Of a stretch of 64,000 nucleotides of DNA, positions 1 to 8,148 are shown piece by piece; the first letter of the stretch is position 1; each line of letters begins with the position of its first letter. The position numbers and the translations under genes were made by a program. The notes beneath the pieces are model-generated. The model was not told where the DNA came from, made no database searches, and was given only the letters and a program-made list of their open reading frames with translations. The DNA is from Nocardioidaceae bacterium (GTDB taxonomy: Bacteria > Actinomycetota > Actinomycetes > Propionibacteriales > Nocardioidaceae): the NCBI GenBank assembly GCA_017744365.1, contig JAGIBL010000001.1:682001-746000 (forward strand), in the 5' to 3' direction.

Positions 1-588
1 CGGGACGTCGGGAGCCGAGGACGCGAGCATCGGGCGCACCGGCCGGCCCACCTCGAGGTCGAAGGCCTCCAGCGCGGCGACGCCACCGGTCAGGGCAGCC
101 CGGGCGACCGGCCCGGTGGGCGCGCTGAACATCGCCGCCCGTCGTACGGCGGACAGCGGGACCTCGGCCGCCTCGGCGATCGCGTCGAGCACGACAGAGT
201 CGAGGGCGCCCTGGCGGACCTGGCCGGTCATCACGGCGCGCAGGTAGGCCTGCTCGTCGGCAGTCAGGCGGGCGAAGAGCTCGGTCACCGCGGTCCGGCG
301 CGCGAGCGCGGACCCTTCGCCGGACAGCGCGGCGATCCGCTCGAGCGTCGCGTCCACCTCGGTCAGGCCGACGCTCGGCGTCGCGGCCGGCGCGGGCAGG
401 TCGGCCAGCCCGCGCCAGCCGACCCCGGTCCGGCGCTGGAGCAGGGTGCCGGACAGGTAGGCGGTCGCGATCTCGACCTCGTCGACCGGGACGGCCCGGA
501 GCAGTGCCGCGATGAACCCGCGCTTCTCGGTCCGGGCGCGGGTGCCCGCCACCTGGGCCGAGGTGCGGACGACGTCGTCGAGGAGCAT
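1..588 (-). CDS. ligB: ATP-dependent DNA ligase, LigB type (N-terminal part, runs off the window)
   Basis: The reverse strand is open from an ATG at 588 to the window edge, giving 196 codons. The translation begins MLLDDVVRTSAQVAGTRART and later contains GVGWRGL, an LSGEGSALAR stretch, RQGALDSVVLDAIAEAAEVP and VGRPVRPMLAS. These match, in order, the DNA-binding N-terminal domain of actinobacterial LigB (Rv3062 family, recalled from memory). The last visible segment is just before the nucleotidyltransferase domain, so the catalytic KxDG lysine lies outside the window. LigB-type enzymes seal nicks using ATP. The gene is divergent from the DNA glycosylase gene at 646, with only 57 bases between the two starts. 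Confidence 0.88.
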   Translation of the reverse strand, partial: MLLDDVVRTSAQVAGTRARTEKRGFIAALLRAVPVDEVEIATAYLSGTLLQRRTGVGWRGLADLPAPAATPSVGLTEVDATLERIAALSGEGSALARRTAVTELFARLTADEQAYLRAVMTGQVRQGALDSVVLDAIAEAAEVPLSAVRRAAMFSAPTGPVARAALTGGVAALEAFDLEVGRPVRPMLASSAPDVP

Positions 589-645
589 GCACTCATCCTG
601 CCCGGTGGCACCGACAGTGTCGGGTGGCCCGGTTACGGTGACGCC

Positions 646-1560
646 ATGACCCCGCTGACGCGCACCTGGCGTCCCGACTGGCCCTGTCCGGTCGGGGCGG
701 TGCTGGGGGTGCACCGACGCGGGGCCGGCGACCCGACGTACCGGATCGTCGCCGACGGCCGGCACCGCCGGGCGTTCCGCACACCGGAGGGTCCGGTCAG
801 CCTCGAGGTCGGTCCGCTCGACTCGAACGGCGAGGTGCACGCGCGGGCCTGGGGCGAGGGCGCCGACTGGGCGCTGGACACGCTGCCACGCCTGCTCGGG
901 GCCGACGACGACCCGGCCGGGTTCGTCCCGCCGCCGCAGCTGGCCGCGTCCTGGCGACGGCTCCAGCACTGGCGGCTCGGCGGCAGCGGCCTGGTCTGGG
1001 AGTCGCTGGCGCCGACGATCATCGAGCAGAAGGTCACCGGCAAGGAGGCGTTCGGCGCCTTCCGCCAGCTCGTGCGGCGGTTCGGTGAGCGTGCGCCCGG
1101 GCCGGACGGGCTCGACCTGATGCTGCAGCCCACCCCCGAGCAGGTCCGGGCGATCCCGTCGTGGGAGTGGCTCAAGCTGCCCGTCGACGGAGGCCGGTCC
1201 CGGCCGCTGGTCGGTGCCGCCCGGGTGGCGGACGCCCTGCAGCGTGCCGCCGACGCGGGCGTCGAGGAGTTCGACCGCAGCGTCCGCACGCTGCCCGGCA
1301 TCGGCGTCTGGACGAGCGCCGAGGTCCGTGCGAGCGCGCTGGGCGACGCGGACGCCGTCAGCTTCGGCGACTACCACCTCGGCAAGGACGTGGGCTGGGC
1401 GCTGGTGGGGGAGGCGGTCGACGACGACGCGGTCGCCGAGCTGCTCGAGCCGTACCGGCCGCACCGCCACCGGGTGCAGCAGCTGGTCGCGGCCGGCGGG
1501 CACGGTCGCCCGCGCCGGGGTCCGCGGATGGCGCCGCGGACACACCTGCCCGCGCGTTGA
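646..1560 (+). CDS. DNA-3-methyladenine glycosylase 2 family protein (AlkA-like, HhH-GPD)
   Basis: This 304-residue protein carries a helix-hairpin-helix motif, LPGIGVWTSAEV, from about residue 216. Asp242 in the FGDYH segment sits where the catalytic aspartate of AlkA sits. Enzymes of this family remove alkylated purines from DNA to start base excision repair. The N-terminal 100 residues resemble the AlkA N-terminal domain but are poorly conserved. The last 20 residues are rich in Arg and Pro and are probably disordered. It is divergent from ligB, and a strong hairpin follows the stop codon. The substrate range cannot be read from sequence. Confidence 0.85.
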   Translation: MTPLTRTWRPDWPCPVGAVLGVHRRGAGDPTYRIVADGRHRRAFRTPEGPVSLEVGPLDSNGEVHARAWGEGADWALDTLPRLLGADDDPAGFVPPPQLAASWRRLQHWRLGGSGLVWESLAPTIIEQKVTGKEAFGAFRQLVRRFGERAPGPDGLDLMLQPTPEQVRAIPSWEWLKLPVDGGRSRPLVGAARVADALQRAADAGVEEFDRSVRTLPGIGVWTSAEVRASALGDADAVSFGDYHLGKDVGWALVGEAVDDDAVAELLEPYRPHRHRVQQLVAAGGHGRPRRGPRMAPRTHLPAR

Positions 1561-1580
1561 CGAACACGGCGGAGATAGAA

Positions 1581-1608
1581 CAGGGCCGGTCCCGAAGGAC
1601 CGGCCCTG
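1581..1608. terminator. Strong hairpin between convergent genes
   Basis: A perfect 12-bp GC-rich stem (CAGGGCCGGTCC paired with GGACCGGCCCTG) closes a CGAA tetraloop. It lies between the stop of the DNA glycosylase gene and the end of the convergent secreted-protein gene, so it probably ends transcription from both sides. There is no T-tract, as is usual in high-GC actinobacteria. Confidence 0.85.
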
Positions 1609-1623
1609 CCCAGAAGCGAGAGA

Positions 1624-2895
1624 TCAGCTCGCCGCGGTGAAGGTGCTCGCGACACCGAGCTGGATGTCGGCGCCGATCGGCAGCCCCAGCTTCTTGTTCC
1701 CGAGGATCACCCGCACGCCGACGATGGCGCTGTAGCCGGGCTTCGCCAGCTGCTGGTTGATGTAGACGGTGCCGAGGCCGAGCACGAAGATCTGCGTGTT
1801 CGGCTTGACGTCGATCGGGATCGTCTTGCCGGCGACCTTGAGGTTCACGAACGTGAGCTTCTGCTCCTCGAGGTGGCCGCCGGGCAGCGCCGGGTTCTTG
1901 GCCACGTGCGAGGTCACCTTGATCGCGTCCGCGGTGATGAGACCGCCGAGGATGTTGACCCGGGCGATCTGGTGCTCGGCGTACGCGTCGGAGGAGCCGA
2001 CGTTCGACAGACCGCTGACCTTGCTCTCGATCGCGCCGAGCTTGATGAGGCCCTGCGGGATGTCCACGTTCAGCGTGCTGTTGGTGAACAGCTTGCCGCC
2101 GGTGCCGATCGCCGGGATCTGCAGCAGCGCGGTCGGCGGGACGGCGAGCCGGGCGTCCGCCGCGCCGACGACGACCGAGGTGCCGTAGGCGAAGCCGCCG
2201 ACCGGGATCGCGTTGGACGGCGAGCCGTTCAGGATGTTGATCGTGCTCGGAGCCAGCCGGATCGTGGAGCCGAGCTTGGCGCCGGCGACGTCCTTGAGCA
2301 GCGTCACGCGCAGCGCGTTCACCTTGGTCTCGATGCCGGCGCCGCCGGAGTTCGAGATCTGCTCGTTGATCACCACGGTGGCCAGACCGGGGATCTCGAC
2401 CTTGGTGTTCGGCGGCGCCGACAGCGGGTAGGACTTGCCGGCGATCGTCAGCGTGAGCAGCTTGGAGTCGGCCTCCTTGGAGAAGCCGGCCGGCGTCGCC
2501 CGCGCGATGTTGGTGGTCTCGATGGCGTCGACCTTGATGGCGCCGCTGAGCAGGTCGATGCCGGCGATCTTCGCCGTCGAGGTGACCTGCAGGCCGTTGG
2601 TGCCGTACGGGCTCGCCTGCTGCTTGGTGGTGATCGCGCCGACCTTGATGAGGCCGGGGACCGACACGCTCGCGACGCCGTTGGTCCGGGAGTCGTCGAA
2701 CGAGGTGCCACCGAGGTTCGAGGCGCCGGTGAGGTCGGTGCTGACCAGGGTCCCGAGCAAGTTGGCCTGGGTTCCCCCGGACGTGGAGAAGTAGGTCCAG
2801 ATCGGCTGGGTGACAGCCGAGACCGGAGAGAAGGCGCCGATCGAGGCCAGCAGGGCGGCTAGCACGGTGAACGCGGCGGCGGAGGTGCGACGCAT
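1624..2895 (-). CDS. Secreted repeat protein, choice-of-anchor P family-like
   Basis: The ATG at 2895 gives a 423-residue protein whose first 25-27 residues form a Sec signal peptide (hydrophobic stretch ending near SPVSA). A longer reading frame upstream would put this signal inside the protein, so I rejected it. The mature part contains at least two homologous units. Each runs from an LIKxGAI motif, through an I(A/K)xDAI motif, to a VAGKxxPxxxxPNT...GLxTVxINxQ motif. This layout resembles the choice-of-anchor P proteins of actinobacteria, which are exported and of unknown function. I see no sortase motif or C-terminal membrane anchor. It is divergent from the first mce operon, so the two share the 434-base control region. 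Confidence 0.7.
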   Translation of the reverse strand: MRRTSAAAFTVLAALLASIGAFSPVSAVTQPIWTYFSTSGGTQANLLGTLVSTDLTGASNLGGTSFDDSRTNGVASVSVPGLIKVGAITTKQQASPYGTNGLQVTSTAKIAGIDLLSGAIKVDAIETTNIARATPAGFSKEADSKLLTLTIAGKSYPLSAPPNTKVEIPGLATVVINEQISNSGGAGIETKVNALRVTLLKDVAGAKLGSTIRLAPSTINILNGSPSNAIPVGGFAYGTSVVVGAADARLAVPPTALLQIPAIGTGGKLFTNSTLNVDIPQGLIKLGAIESKVSGLSNVGSSDAYAEHQIARVNILGGLITADAIKVTSHVAKNPALPGGHLEEQKLTFVNLKVAGKTIPIDVKPNTQIFVLGLGTVYINQQLAKPGYSAIVGVRVILGNKKLGLPIGADIQLGVASTFTAAS

Positions 2896-3054
2896 GTTCT
2901 GAGCTCCGAGTGGTTGGGAGGGGCGGACCCGGTGCAGGCGGTCCGTGGAACGGGAGGGTGTCGGATCTGCCACGCGGGGCGTCTCCGCTGGTCCAGCCTG
3001 CCCCCACTCGGTGCCGAATGGTGACTTTTGCCCTGCTGACGCGCGCTGCGGTCT

Positions 3055-3080
3055 GGACCAGTACCAGAAAAGACTGGTCC
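3055..3080. repeat. Inverted repeat, possible operator
   Basis: The 8-bp arms GGACCAGT and ACTGGTCC are perfect and are separated by ACCAGAAAAG. The position between divergent promoters suggests a regulator-binding site, though an mRNA hairpin is also possible. Confidence 0.4.
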
Positions 3081-3109
3081 GCCGTGAAGTCTTCCCATCT
3101 GTAAACGGC

Positions 3110-3128
3110 TGTGACAGTCTGCGTTACA
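3110..3128. repeat. TGTGAC...GTTACA inverted repeat, possible operator
   Basis: The half-sites TGTRAC and GTYACA are spaced by seven bases. A related sequence recurs about 140 bases downstream at 3252-3267, closer to the mce operon start. Repetition of the same half-site favours a real operator over chance. Confidence 0.4.
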
Positions 3129-3329
3129 CATTTCTGGACGGCCGGGAGGTGGACAGCAGTGGGGGCTGGTTCTCGAGTGGTGCGTGTTCCCGGATCCTGA
3201 GACGGCTATGGCGTTGACACGATCACTGGCACAGTCTCGCTGCAAGCATGGTGTGACCTGCGTAACTCTCCTTGGTGCGTGGCGTTTGCCAGTTTGCGAG
3301 GAAAGAGGTCCGGACGTGGGGAGGCAGCG

Positions 3330-4172
3330 ATGAGCACCGTGTCGATCGCGGGCCGGGCGGGTCGCGCGGGCAGGGCCGGGGTCAGCGAGATGCTCGACCG
3401 GTTCCGCAAGGGCATCGTCACCAGCGGCGAGCTGGTCGTCCTCGGCTACGAGTCGGTCAAGGCCGCGGCCACCGACATCGTGCAGCGCCGGTTCTCCTGG
3501 CAGGAGTTCATGCTGCAGGCCTGGTTCATGACCCGGGTCTCGCTGCTGCCGACGATCCTGGTGGCGATCCCGTTCGGCGTCATCATCTCGGTGCAGATCG
3601 GCGCGGTGGCCAACCAGGTCGGCGCGATCTCCTTCAGCGGCGCCGTCAACGGCATCGGCGTGCTCCGCCAGGGCGCGCCGCTGGTGACCTCGCTGATGAT
3701 CGCCGGCGCGGTCGGCTCGGCGATCTGCTCCGACCTCGGCGCGCGCACCGTGCGCGAGGAGATCGACGCGCTCAAGGTGATGGGCATCTCGCCCATCCAG
3801 CGGCTCATCGCCCCGCGCGTGGTCGCCGCGCTCGTGGTCGCGCTGCTGCTCACCGTGATCGTCTCGATGACCGCGATGCAGACCGCCTACCTGATGAACG
3901 TCGGCACCGGGAAGGTCAGCTCCGGCGCCTACCTGGAGTCCTTCGTCGGGTTCAGCCAGCCGATGGACTTCGCGCTCGCCGAGTTCAAGGCGCTCGTCTT
4001 CGGCTTCCTGGCCACGATCGTCGCCGCGCACAAGGGCCTCAACGCCAAGGGCGGTCCCAAGGGCGTCGCCGACGCGGTCAACCAGGCGGTCGTTCTCAGC
4101 GTGATCCTGCTGGCCCTGGCCAACGTGGCGATCACCCAGGTCTACGTGATGCTGTTCGGAGCCGCCGCATGA
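3330..4172 (+). CDS. YrbE/MlaE-type permease, first copy (mce operon 1)
   Basis: The ATG at 3330 has a GGGAGG ribosome site just upstream and gives 280 residues; a longer start at 3279 lacks one. The protein has the MlaE-type permease fold, with several membrane spans and the conserved loop EEIDALKVMGISPIQRL around the middle. YrbE proteins pair with a cytoplasmic MceG ATPase, absent here, to drive lipid import by the Mce complex. The stop overlaps the start of the next yrbE by four bases. Confidence 0.92.
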   Translation: MSTVSIAGRAGRAGRAGVSEMLDRFRKGIVTSGELVVLGYESVKAAATDIVQRRFSWQEFMLQAWFMTRVSLLPTILVAIPFGVIISVQIGAVANQVGAISFSGAVNGIGVLRQGAPLVTSLMIAGAVGSAICSDLGARTVREEIDALKVMGISPIQRLIAPRVVAALVVALLLTVIVSMTAMQTAYLMNVGTGKVSSGAYLESFVGFSQPMDFALAEFKALVFGFLATIVAAHKGLNAKGGPKGVADAVNQAVVLSVILLALANVAITQVYVMLFGAAA

Positions 4173-5068
4173 GCGCTGTCGAAGAACCTCGGCACCCGAT
4201 GCCGGTCTCCACGCCGGTCTGGCACGCGCGTCGTACGGCGTCGGACATGGTCGTCCGCTTCCTCGACGGGCTGATGACCGTGCTCGCCCAGGTCGGCGAC
4301 TTCGCCACCTTCGTCGCGCACACCATCACCGCGATCCCGGTGACCCTGAGCCGCTACCACCGCGAGGTGCTGCGCCAGCTCAAGGACATCGCCTGGGGCT
4401 CCGGCGCGATCATCGTCGGCGGCGGCACCGTCGGCGTGATGGTGCTGCTCTCCCTCTCCGCCGGTACGTCGCTGGGCATCGAGGGCTTCAACGGCCTGGA
4501 GCTGATCGGCCTGGCCCCGTTGACCGGCTTCATCTCCGCCAGCGCCAACACCCGCGAGCTCGCCCCGCTGATCGCCGCGCTCGCGCTGGCCTCCCAGGTC
4601 GGCTGCCGGTTCACCGCCCAGCTCGGCTCGATGAAGATCGCCGAGGAGGTCGACGCCCTCGAGGTGATGGCGATCCCTCCGGTGCGCTACCTGGTCACCA
4701 CCCGGGTGCTGGCCACCGGCATCGCGATCCTGCCGCTGTACCTGATCGGCCTGATCGGCTCGTACATCGCCTCGATGGTCTCCGTCGTGGTGCTCTTCGG
4801 GCAGTCCCCGGGCCAGTACGACCACTACTTCTCCACCTTCATCCAGGGCCGTGACGTCTTCCTCTCGGTCATCAAGATCCTGGTCTTCGCGATCGCGATC
4901 GCGCTGTTCCACTGCTGGTACGGGATGCGCGCCAGCGGCGGCCCGCAGGCCGTGGGCGAGGCGACCGGCCGGGCGATCCGCGCCAGCATCGTCGGCGTCG
5001 TCATCCTCGACATGGTCATGACGCTGCTGTTCTGGAACAACGACCCCGGCTTCAGGATCTCGGGGTGA
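4169..5068 (+). CDS. YrbE/MlaE-type permease, second copy (mce operon 1)
   Basis: This 299-residue protein has the YrbEB-type permease signature EEVDALEVMAIPPVRYL. Its N-terminal extension of about 50 polar residues is followed by the same multi-span core as its neighbour. It starts within the stop of the preceding yrbE (ATGA overlap), which implies translational coupling. The two YrbE proteins presumably form the heterodimeric membrane core of the transporter. Confidence 0.92.
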   Translation: MSAVEEPRHPMPVSTPVWHARRTASDMVVRFLDGLMTVLAQVGDFATFVAHTITAIPVTLSRYHREVLRQLKDIAWGSGAIIVGGGTVGVMVLLSLSAGTSLGIEGFNGLELIGLAPLTGFISASANTRELAPLIAALALASQVGCRFTAQLGSMKIAEEVDALEVMAIPPVRYLVTTRVLATGIAILPLYLIGLIGSYIASMVSVVVLFGQSPGQYDHYFSTFIQGRDVFLSVIKILVFAIAIALFHCWYGMRASGGPQAVGEATGRAIRASIVGVVILDMVMTLLFWNNDPGFRISG

Positions 5069-5072
5069 TCCG

Positions 5073-6167
5073 GTGACGCAGCAGGTCAGGAAGGTCCTCA
5101 GCCGGCGCGACCTCGCGCTGCGCGGACTGGTCGCGGTCGTGGGCGTGGCGCTCGTGCTGGCGGGCGTGTGGATGCGGATGTCGGGCACCTTCGGCGGCAA
5201 CCCGCACGTCTCCGCGGAGATGGCCGACGCCGGTGGCTCGCTGGTCAGCGGCGCGGACGTGAAGATCCGCGGTGTCATCGTCGGCCGGGTCACCTCGATC
5301 GGCCGCGGCAGCGGGGGCGGCGTCCGGGTCAACATCGACATCCCCAGCGACGACCTGCGGATGGTGCCGAACAACGTGGTCGCCCGGATCCTGCCCGCGA
5401 CGGTCTTCGGTACGTCGTACGTCGACCTGGTCACGCCCGGCAGGCCCGCCACCACCTCGCTGCGCGCCGGCGCGGTGATCCCGGCCGACAAGACCCAGGG
5501 CACCCTGGAGCTGCAGCAGGCGCTCGACGACATCGACAGCCTCGTGAAGGCGGTCGGGCCCGCGGAGCTCGCCTCCGCCATCGGGTCAGCGGCCCAGGCA
5601 CTCGACGGCCGCGGCCTCAAGCTCGGCGACACGATCGACGTCGCCAACGCCTACCTGGCGAAGCTCAACCCGCGGATGCCCGCCGTACGGGAGGACCTGA
5701 GCAAGCTCGCCGACAACCTCGAGCTCGCCCGCGGCGTCCTGCCCGACTTCCTCGCCGCCACCGACGACCTGCTGGTCACCGCACGCACCCTGGTGGAGAA
5801 GAAGGCGTCGCTGGCCACGCTGATCTCCGGCGGCACCACCCTCACCGCCCGGGCGAACGGCCTGCTGAGTGCCAACCAGGCCGCGCTGGTGAGGTTCATC
5901 GACAACTCCGCGGTGCTGCTCGACGTCGTCTACCAGAACCGGCACGCCGGCATCACCGGGGCGATCGCGACCAACCGGGCGCTGGCCGCCAAGCTGGCCA
6001 CCGTCGTCAAGCACGGCTACATCAACTCGACGACCAGCTTCGAGCTGGACGTGCCGCCGTACTACACCGCCGCGGACTGCCCGCGGTTCGGCGCGGCCCG
6101 CGCGACCAACTGCGCCGGCTCCTCGCGCGTCGGGATGAGCGCGACCTTCGGGGGTGGTGGCCGGTGA
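5073..6167 (+). CDS. MceA-type protein (mce operon 1)
   Basis: A GTG start four bases after the yrbE stop gives 364 residues. One membrane-spanning segment lies near residues 13-32, then an MCE domain with the GADVKIRGVIVGRV motif, then a long helical region typical of the subunit that lines the lipid tunnel. The C-terminus ends in GGGGR because the last codons also contain the ribosome site for mceB. It lacks the long tail seen in the mce4A protein of this window. The lipid substrate is unknown. Confidence 0.88.
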   Translation: MTQQVRKVLSRRDLALRGLVAVVGVALVLAGVWMRMSGTFGGNPHVSAEMADAGGSLVSGADVKIRGVIVGRVTSIGRGSGGGVRVNIDIPSDDLRMVPNNVVARILPATVFGTSYVDLVTPGRPATTSLRAGAVIPADKTQGTLELQQALDDIDSLVKAVGPAELASAIGSAAQALDGRGLKLGDTIDVANAYLAKLNPRMPAVREDLSKLADNLELARGVLPDFLAATDDLLVTARTLVEKKASLATLISGGTTLTARANGLLSANQAALVRFIDNSAVLLDVVYQNRHAGITGAIATNRALAAKLATVVKHGYINSTTSFELDVPPYYTAADCPRFGAARATNCAGSSRVGMSATFGGGGR

Positions 6168-7180
6168 TCGCGGGCTTCAAGGCCATCCTGGTCAAGTTCA
6201 GCATCTTCACGCTGGTCTCGCTGCTGCTCGGCTACCTGATCGTGAACACGATGCTCAACGGGCTCAACGGCGACACCCGGAGCTACCACGCGCAGTTCAC
6301 CGACGTGGCCGGCCTGCGGGTCGGCGACGACATGCGCGTCGCGGGCGTCCGGGTCGGCCGGGTGCAGGGCATCGAGATCAACGGCAAGGGTGTCGAGGTC
6401 ACCTTCGACCTGCTCGCCAAGCAGCCGCTGCTGGCCAACACCTCGATCGTGATGCGCTACCAGAACCTGCTCGGCCAGCGGTACCTCGCGCTGGTCCAGC
6501 CCGAGCAGCGCGGCGCCCCGCTCAAGGCCGGAGCCATGGTCCCGCTGGCGCGCACCAGTGCCGGCTTCGACCTGACCGAGCTGCTCAACGGCTTCCGGCC
6601 CCTGTTCGAGGCGCTGCGGCCCGACGACGTCAACAAGCTGGCCACCTCGGTGGTCAAGGTGCTGCAGGGCGAGGGCGGCACGGTGCAGAGCCTGCTCGCC
6701 CAGACCGCGCAGCTCACCGACTTCCTCGCCGACCGCGACGCCGTCTTCGGCCAGGTGGTCGACAACCTGACTCCCGTGCTCGTCGACCTGGCCGGCCAGG
6801 GCACCGAGCTGCGCACCACGGTCACCGAGCTCAAGGGGCTGATGCAGGGGCTGGCCCAGGACCGGGCCTCGATCGGCGCGTCCATCGACGGGATGAGCCA
6901 GCTGATCGGCAGCACCGCGGACCTGCTCACCGAGCTGCGGGTGCCGACCCGCGAGGCGGTGCAGAGGTTCCACGGCGTGATGAGCCTGTTCCTGGCCAAC
7001 AAGGAGGCGTTCGTGAGGGCGATCAGCTCGTTCGGCGCCACCCTGGCCTCGCTCGGCCGCGCGACGTCGTACCGGAGCCAGGTCAACCTCTACCTCTGCT
7101 CGGTGATCCTCAAGGTCGGCCCGGCCAACATCAACCTCAACGGCACCGACAACGGCCCGTGGTCGGAGGTGTGCTCGTGA
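6164..7180 (+). CDS. MceB-type protein (mce operon 1)
   Basis: Translation starts at the GTG overlapping the mceA stop and yields 338 residues. A membrane segment near residues 10-30 precedes an MCE domain with the motif GDDMRVAGVRVGRV. A helical domain with the repeated LTDFLADRD-type pattern follows. The end of the protein has two cysteines, YLCS and the final CS, a feature shared with mce4B-type proteins and possibly a disulfide. Confidence 0.88.
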   Translation: MIAGFKAILVKFSIFTLVSLLLGYLIVNTMLNGLNGDTRSYHAQFTDVAGLRVGDDMRVAGVRVGRVQGIEINGKGVEVTFDLLAKQPLLANTSIVMRYQNLLGQRYLALVQPEQRGAPLKAGAMVPLARTSAGFDLTELLNGFRPLFEALRPDDVNKLATSVVKVLQGEGGTVQSLLAQTAQLTDFLADRDAVFGQVVDNLTPVLVDLAGQGTELRTTVTELKGLMQGLAQDRASIGASIDGMSQLIGSTADLLTELRVPTREAVQRFHGVMSLFLANKEAFVRAISSFGATLASLGRATSYRSQVNLYLCSVILKVGPANINLNGTDNGPWSEVCS

Positions 7181-8148
7181 AGCCGCTGGTCAACCGCGAC
7201 CCGTTCAAGATCGGCATCGCCGCCATCGTGGTCGGCGCCCTCGTCGCCGTCGGGATCGTCGCGTTCACGTTCCTGCCCATCGGCGAGAACACCTACACCG
7301 CCTACCTCCAGCACACCGCGGGGCTGCGGCCCAGCGAGGACGTCGAGGTGTACGGCGTGCCGGTCGGCCAGGTGAAGAGCCTGGAGCTCGAAGGCGACAA
7401 GGTGAAGGTCCGGTTCACCGTCAAGAAGAGCGTGAAGCTGGGCGAGGAGACCTCCGCCGAGGTCAAGGTGGCCACGCTGCTCGGCACCCACTACCTGGCG
7501 GTCAGCCCGGCGGGCGGCGGCAGCCTGGCGGCAATCCCCCTGTCCCGTACGACGGTGCCGTACAACCTGCAGGACGTGCTGGAGAAGGGCACCGGCAACC
7601 TGCAGAAGCTGGACCCGGTGCTGCTCGCGAAGGCGCTGACCGAGGTGGCCGGCACGCTCTCGGCGACCGACAAGAACCTCGGCCCGGCGCTCGAGGGGAT
7701 CGCCCGGCTCTCCGAGGCGGTCACCGCGCGCAGCGACCAGACCGGCCGGCTGCTCGGCGCCGCGCAGAAGGTGACCCAGCAGCTCTCGGACTCCAGCGGC
7801 GACATCGTCGTGCTGATGCGGCAGGCCAACCTGGTCCTGGCCGAGATCACCAAGCGGCGCGAGGCGATCCACACGCTGCTCACCCAGACGACCGCGCTGG
7901 CGAGCAACCTGGGCGGGATCGTCGCCGACACCAAGGCCGACATCGGGCCGGCGTTCCGCCAGCTCAACGACGTGCTGGCCACGCTGAACTCGCAGGACAA
8001 GGTGCTCAAGGACCTGCTCGACAAGATGGCACCGACGGTCCGCTACGTCGCCAACGCGACCGGCAACGGCCCCTGGGGCGACCTGTGGATCGAGCCGCCG
8101 GCCATCCCGCCGGACGACCTCCAGTGCAAGCTCAAGGGAGGTTGCTGA
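7177..8148 (+). CDS. MceC-type protein (mce operon 1)
   Basis: A GTG start inside the mceB stop gives 323 residues. A short basic N-terminus and one membrane span (about residues 12-32) lead into the MCE domain motif SEDVEVYGVPVGQV, followed by a helical tail. The C-terminus carries cysteines in LQCKLKGGC and a GNGPWGDLW motif similar to the GTGPWFDAY motif of the second operon's mceC. Confidence 0.87.
   Translation: MKPLVNRDPFKIGIAAIVVGALVAVGIVAFTFLPIGENTYTAYLQHTAGLRPSEDVEVYGVPVGQVKSLELEGDKVKVRFTVKKSVKLGEETSAEVKVATLLGTHYLAVSPAGGGSLAAIPLSRTTVPYNLQDVLEKGTGNLQKLDPVLLAKALTEVAGTLSATDKNLGPALEGIARLSEAVTARSDQTGRLLGAAQKVTQQLSDSSGDIVVLMRQANLVLAEITKRREAIHTLLTQTTALASNLGGIVADTKADIGPAFRQLNDVLATLNSQDKVLKDLLDKMAPTVRYVANATGNGPWGDLWIEPPAIPPDDLQCKLKGGC

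Larger units (their letters stand above)
2896..3329. promoter_or_regulatory. 434-base control region between the secreted-protein gene and mce operon 1
   Basis: No credible gene lies here, and base composition drops relative to the flanks, as in a promoter region. Two inverted repeats stand out: GGACCAGT/ACTGGTCC (3055-3080) and TGTGAC/GTTACA (3110-3128). A partial second copy of the latter, TGTGACCTGCGTAACT, lies at 3252-3267. A TTGACA hexamer occurs at 3214-3219 without a convincing -10 partner. I find no KstR-type AACNNGTT core, so this mce operon appears not to belong to the KstR regulon. Confidence 0.5.

Noticed and set aside
1358-3007. Long Arg-rich reading frames antisense to or out of frame with real genes (for example 1358-3007, 4142-5647, 16682-18907, 37582-40233, 37593-40622, 41121-43757)
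   Set aside because: They are shadow frames of high-GC genes. Their residue make-up is almost only Arg, Ala, Gly, Pro, Asp, Val and Leu, they show no motifs, and they lie over genes with clear domain signatures.
3214-3219. TTGACA as the -35 element of mce operon 1
   Set aside because: No -10 hexamer follows at 16-19 bases, so I mention it but do not call a promoter.
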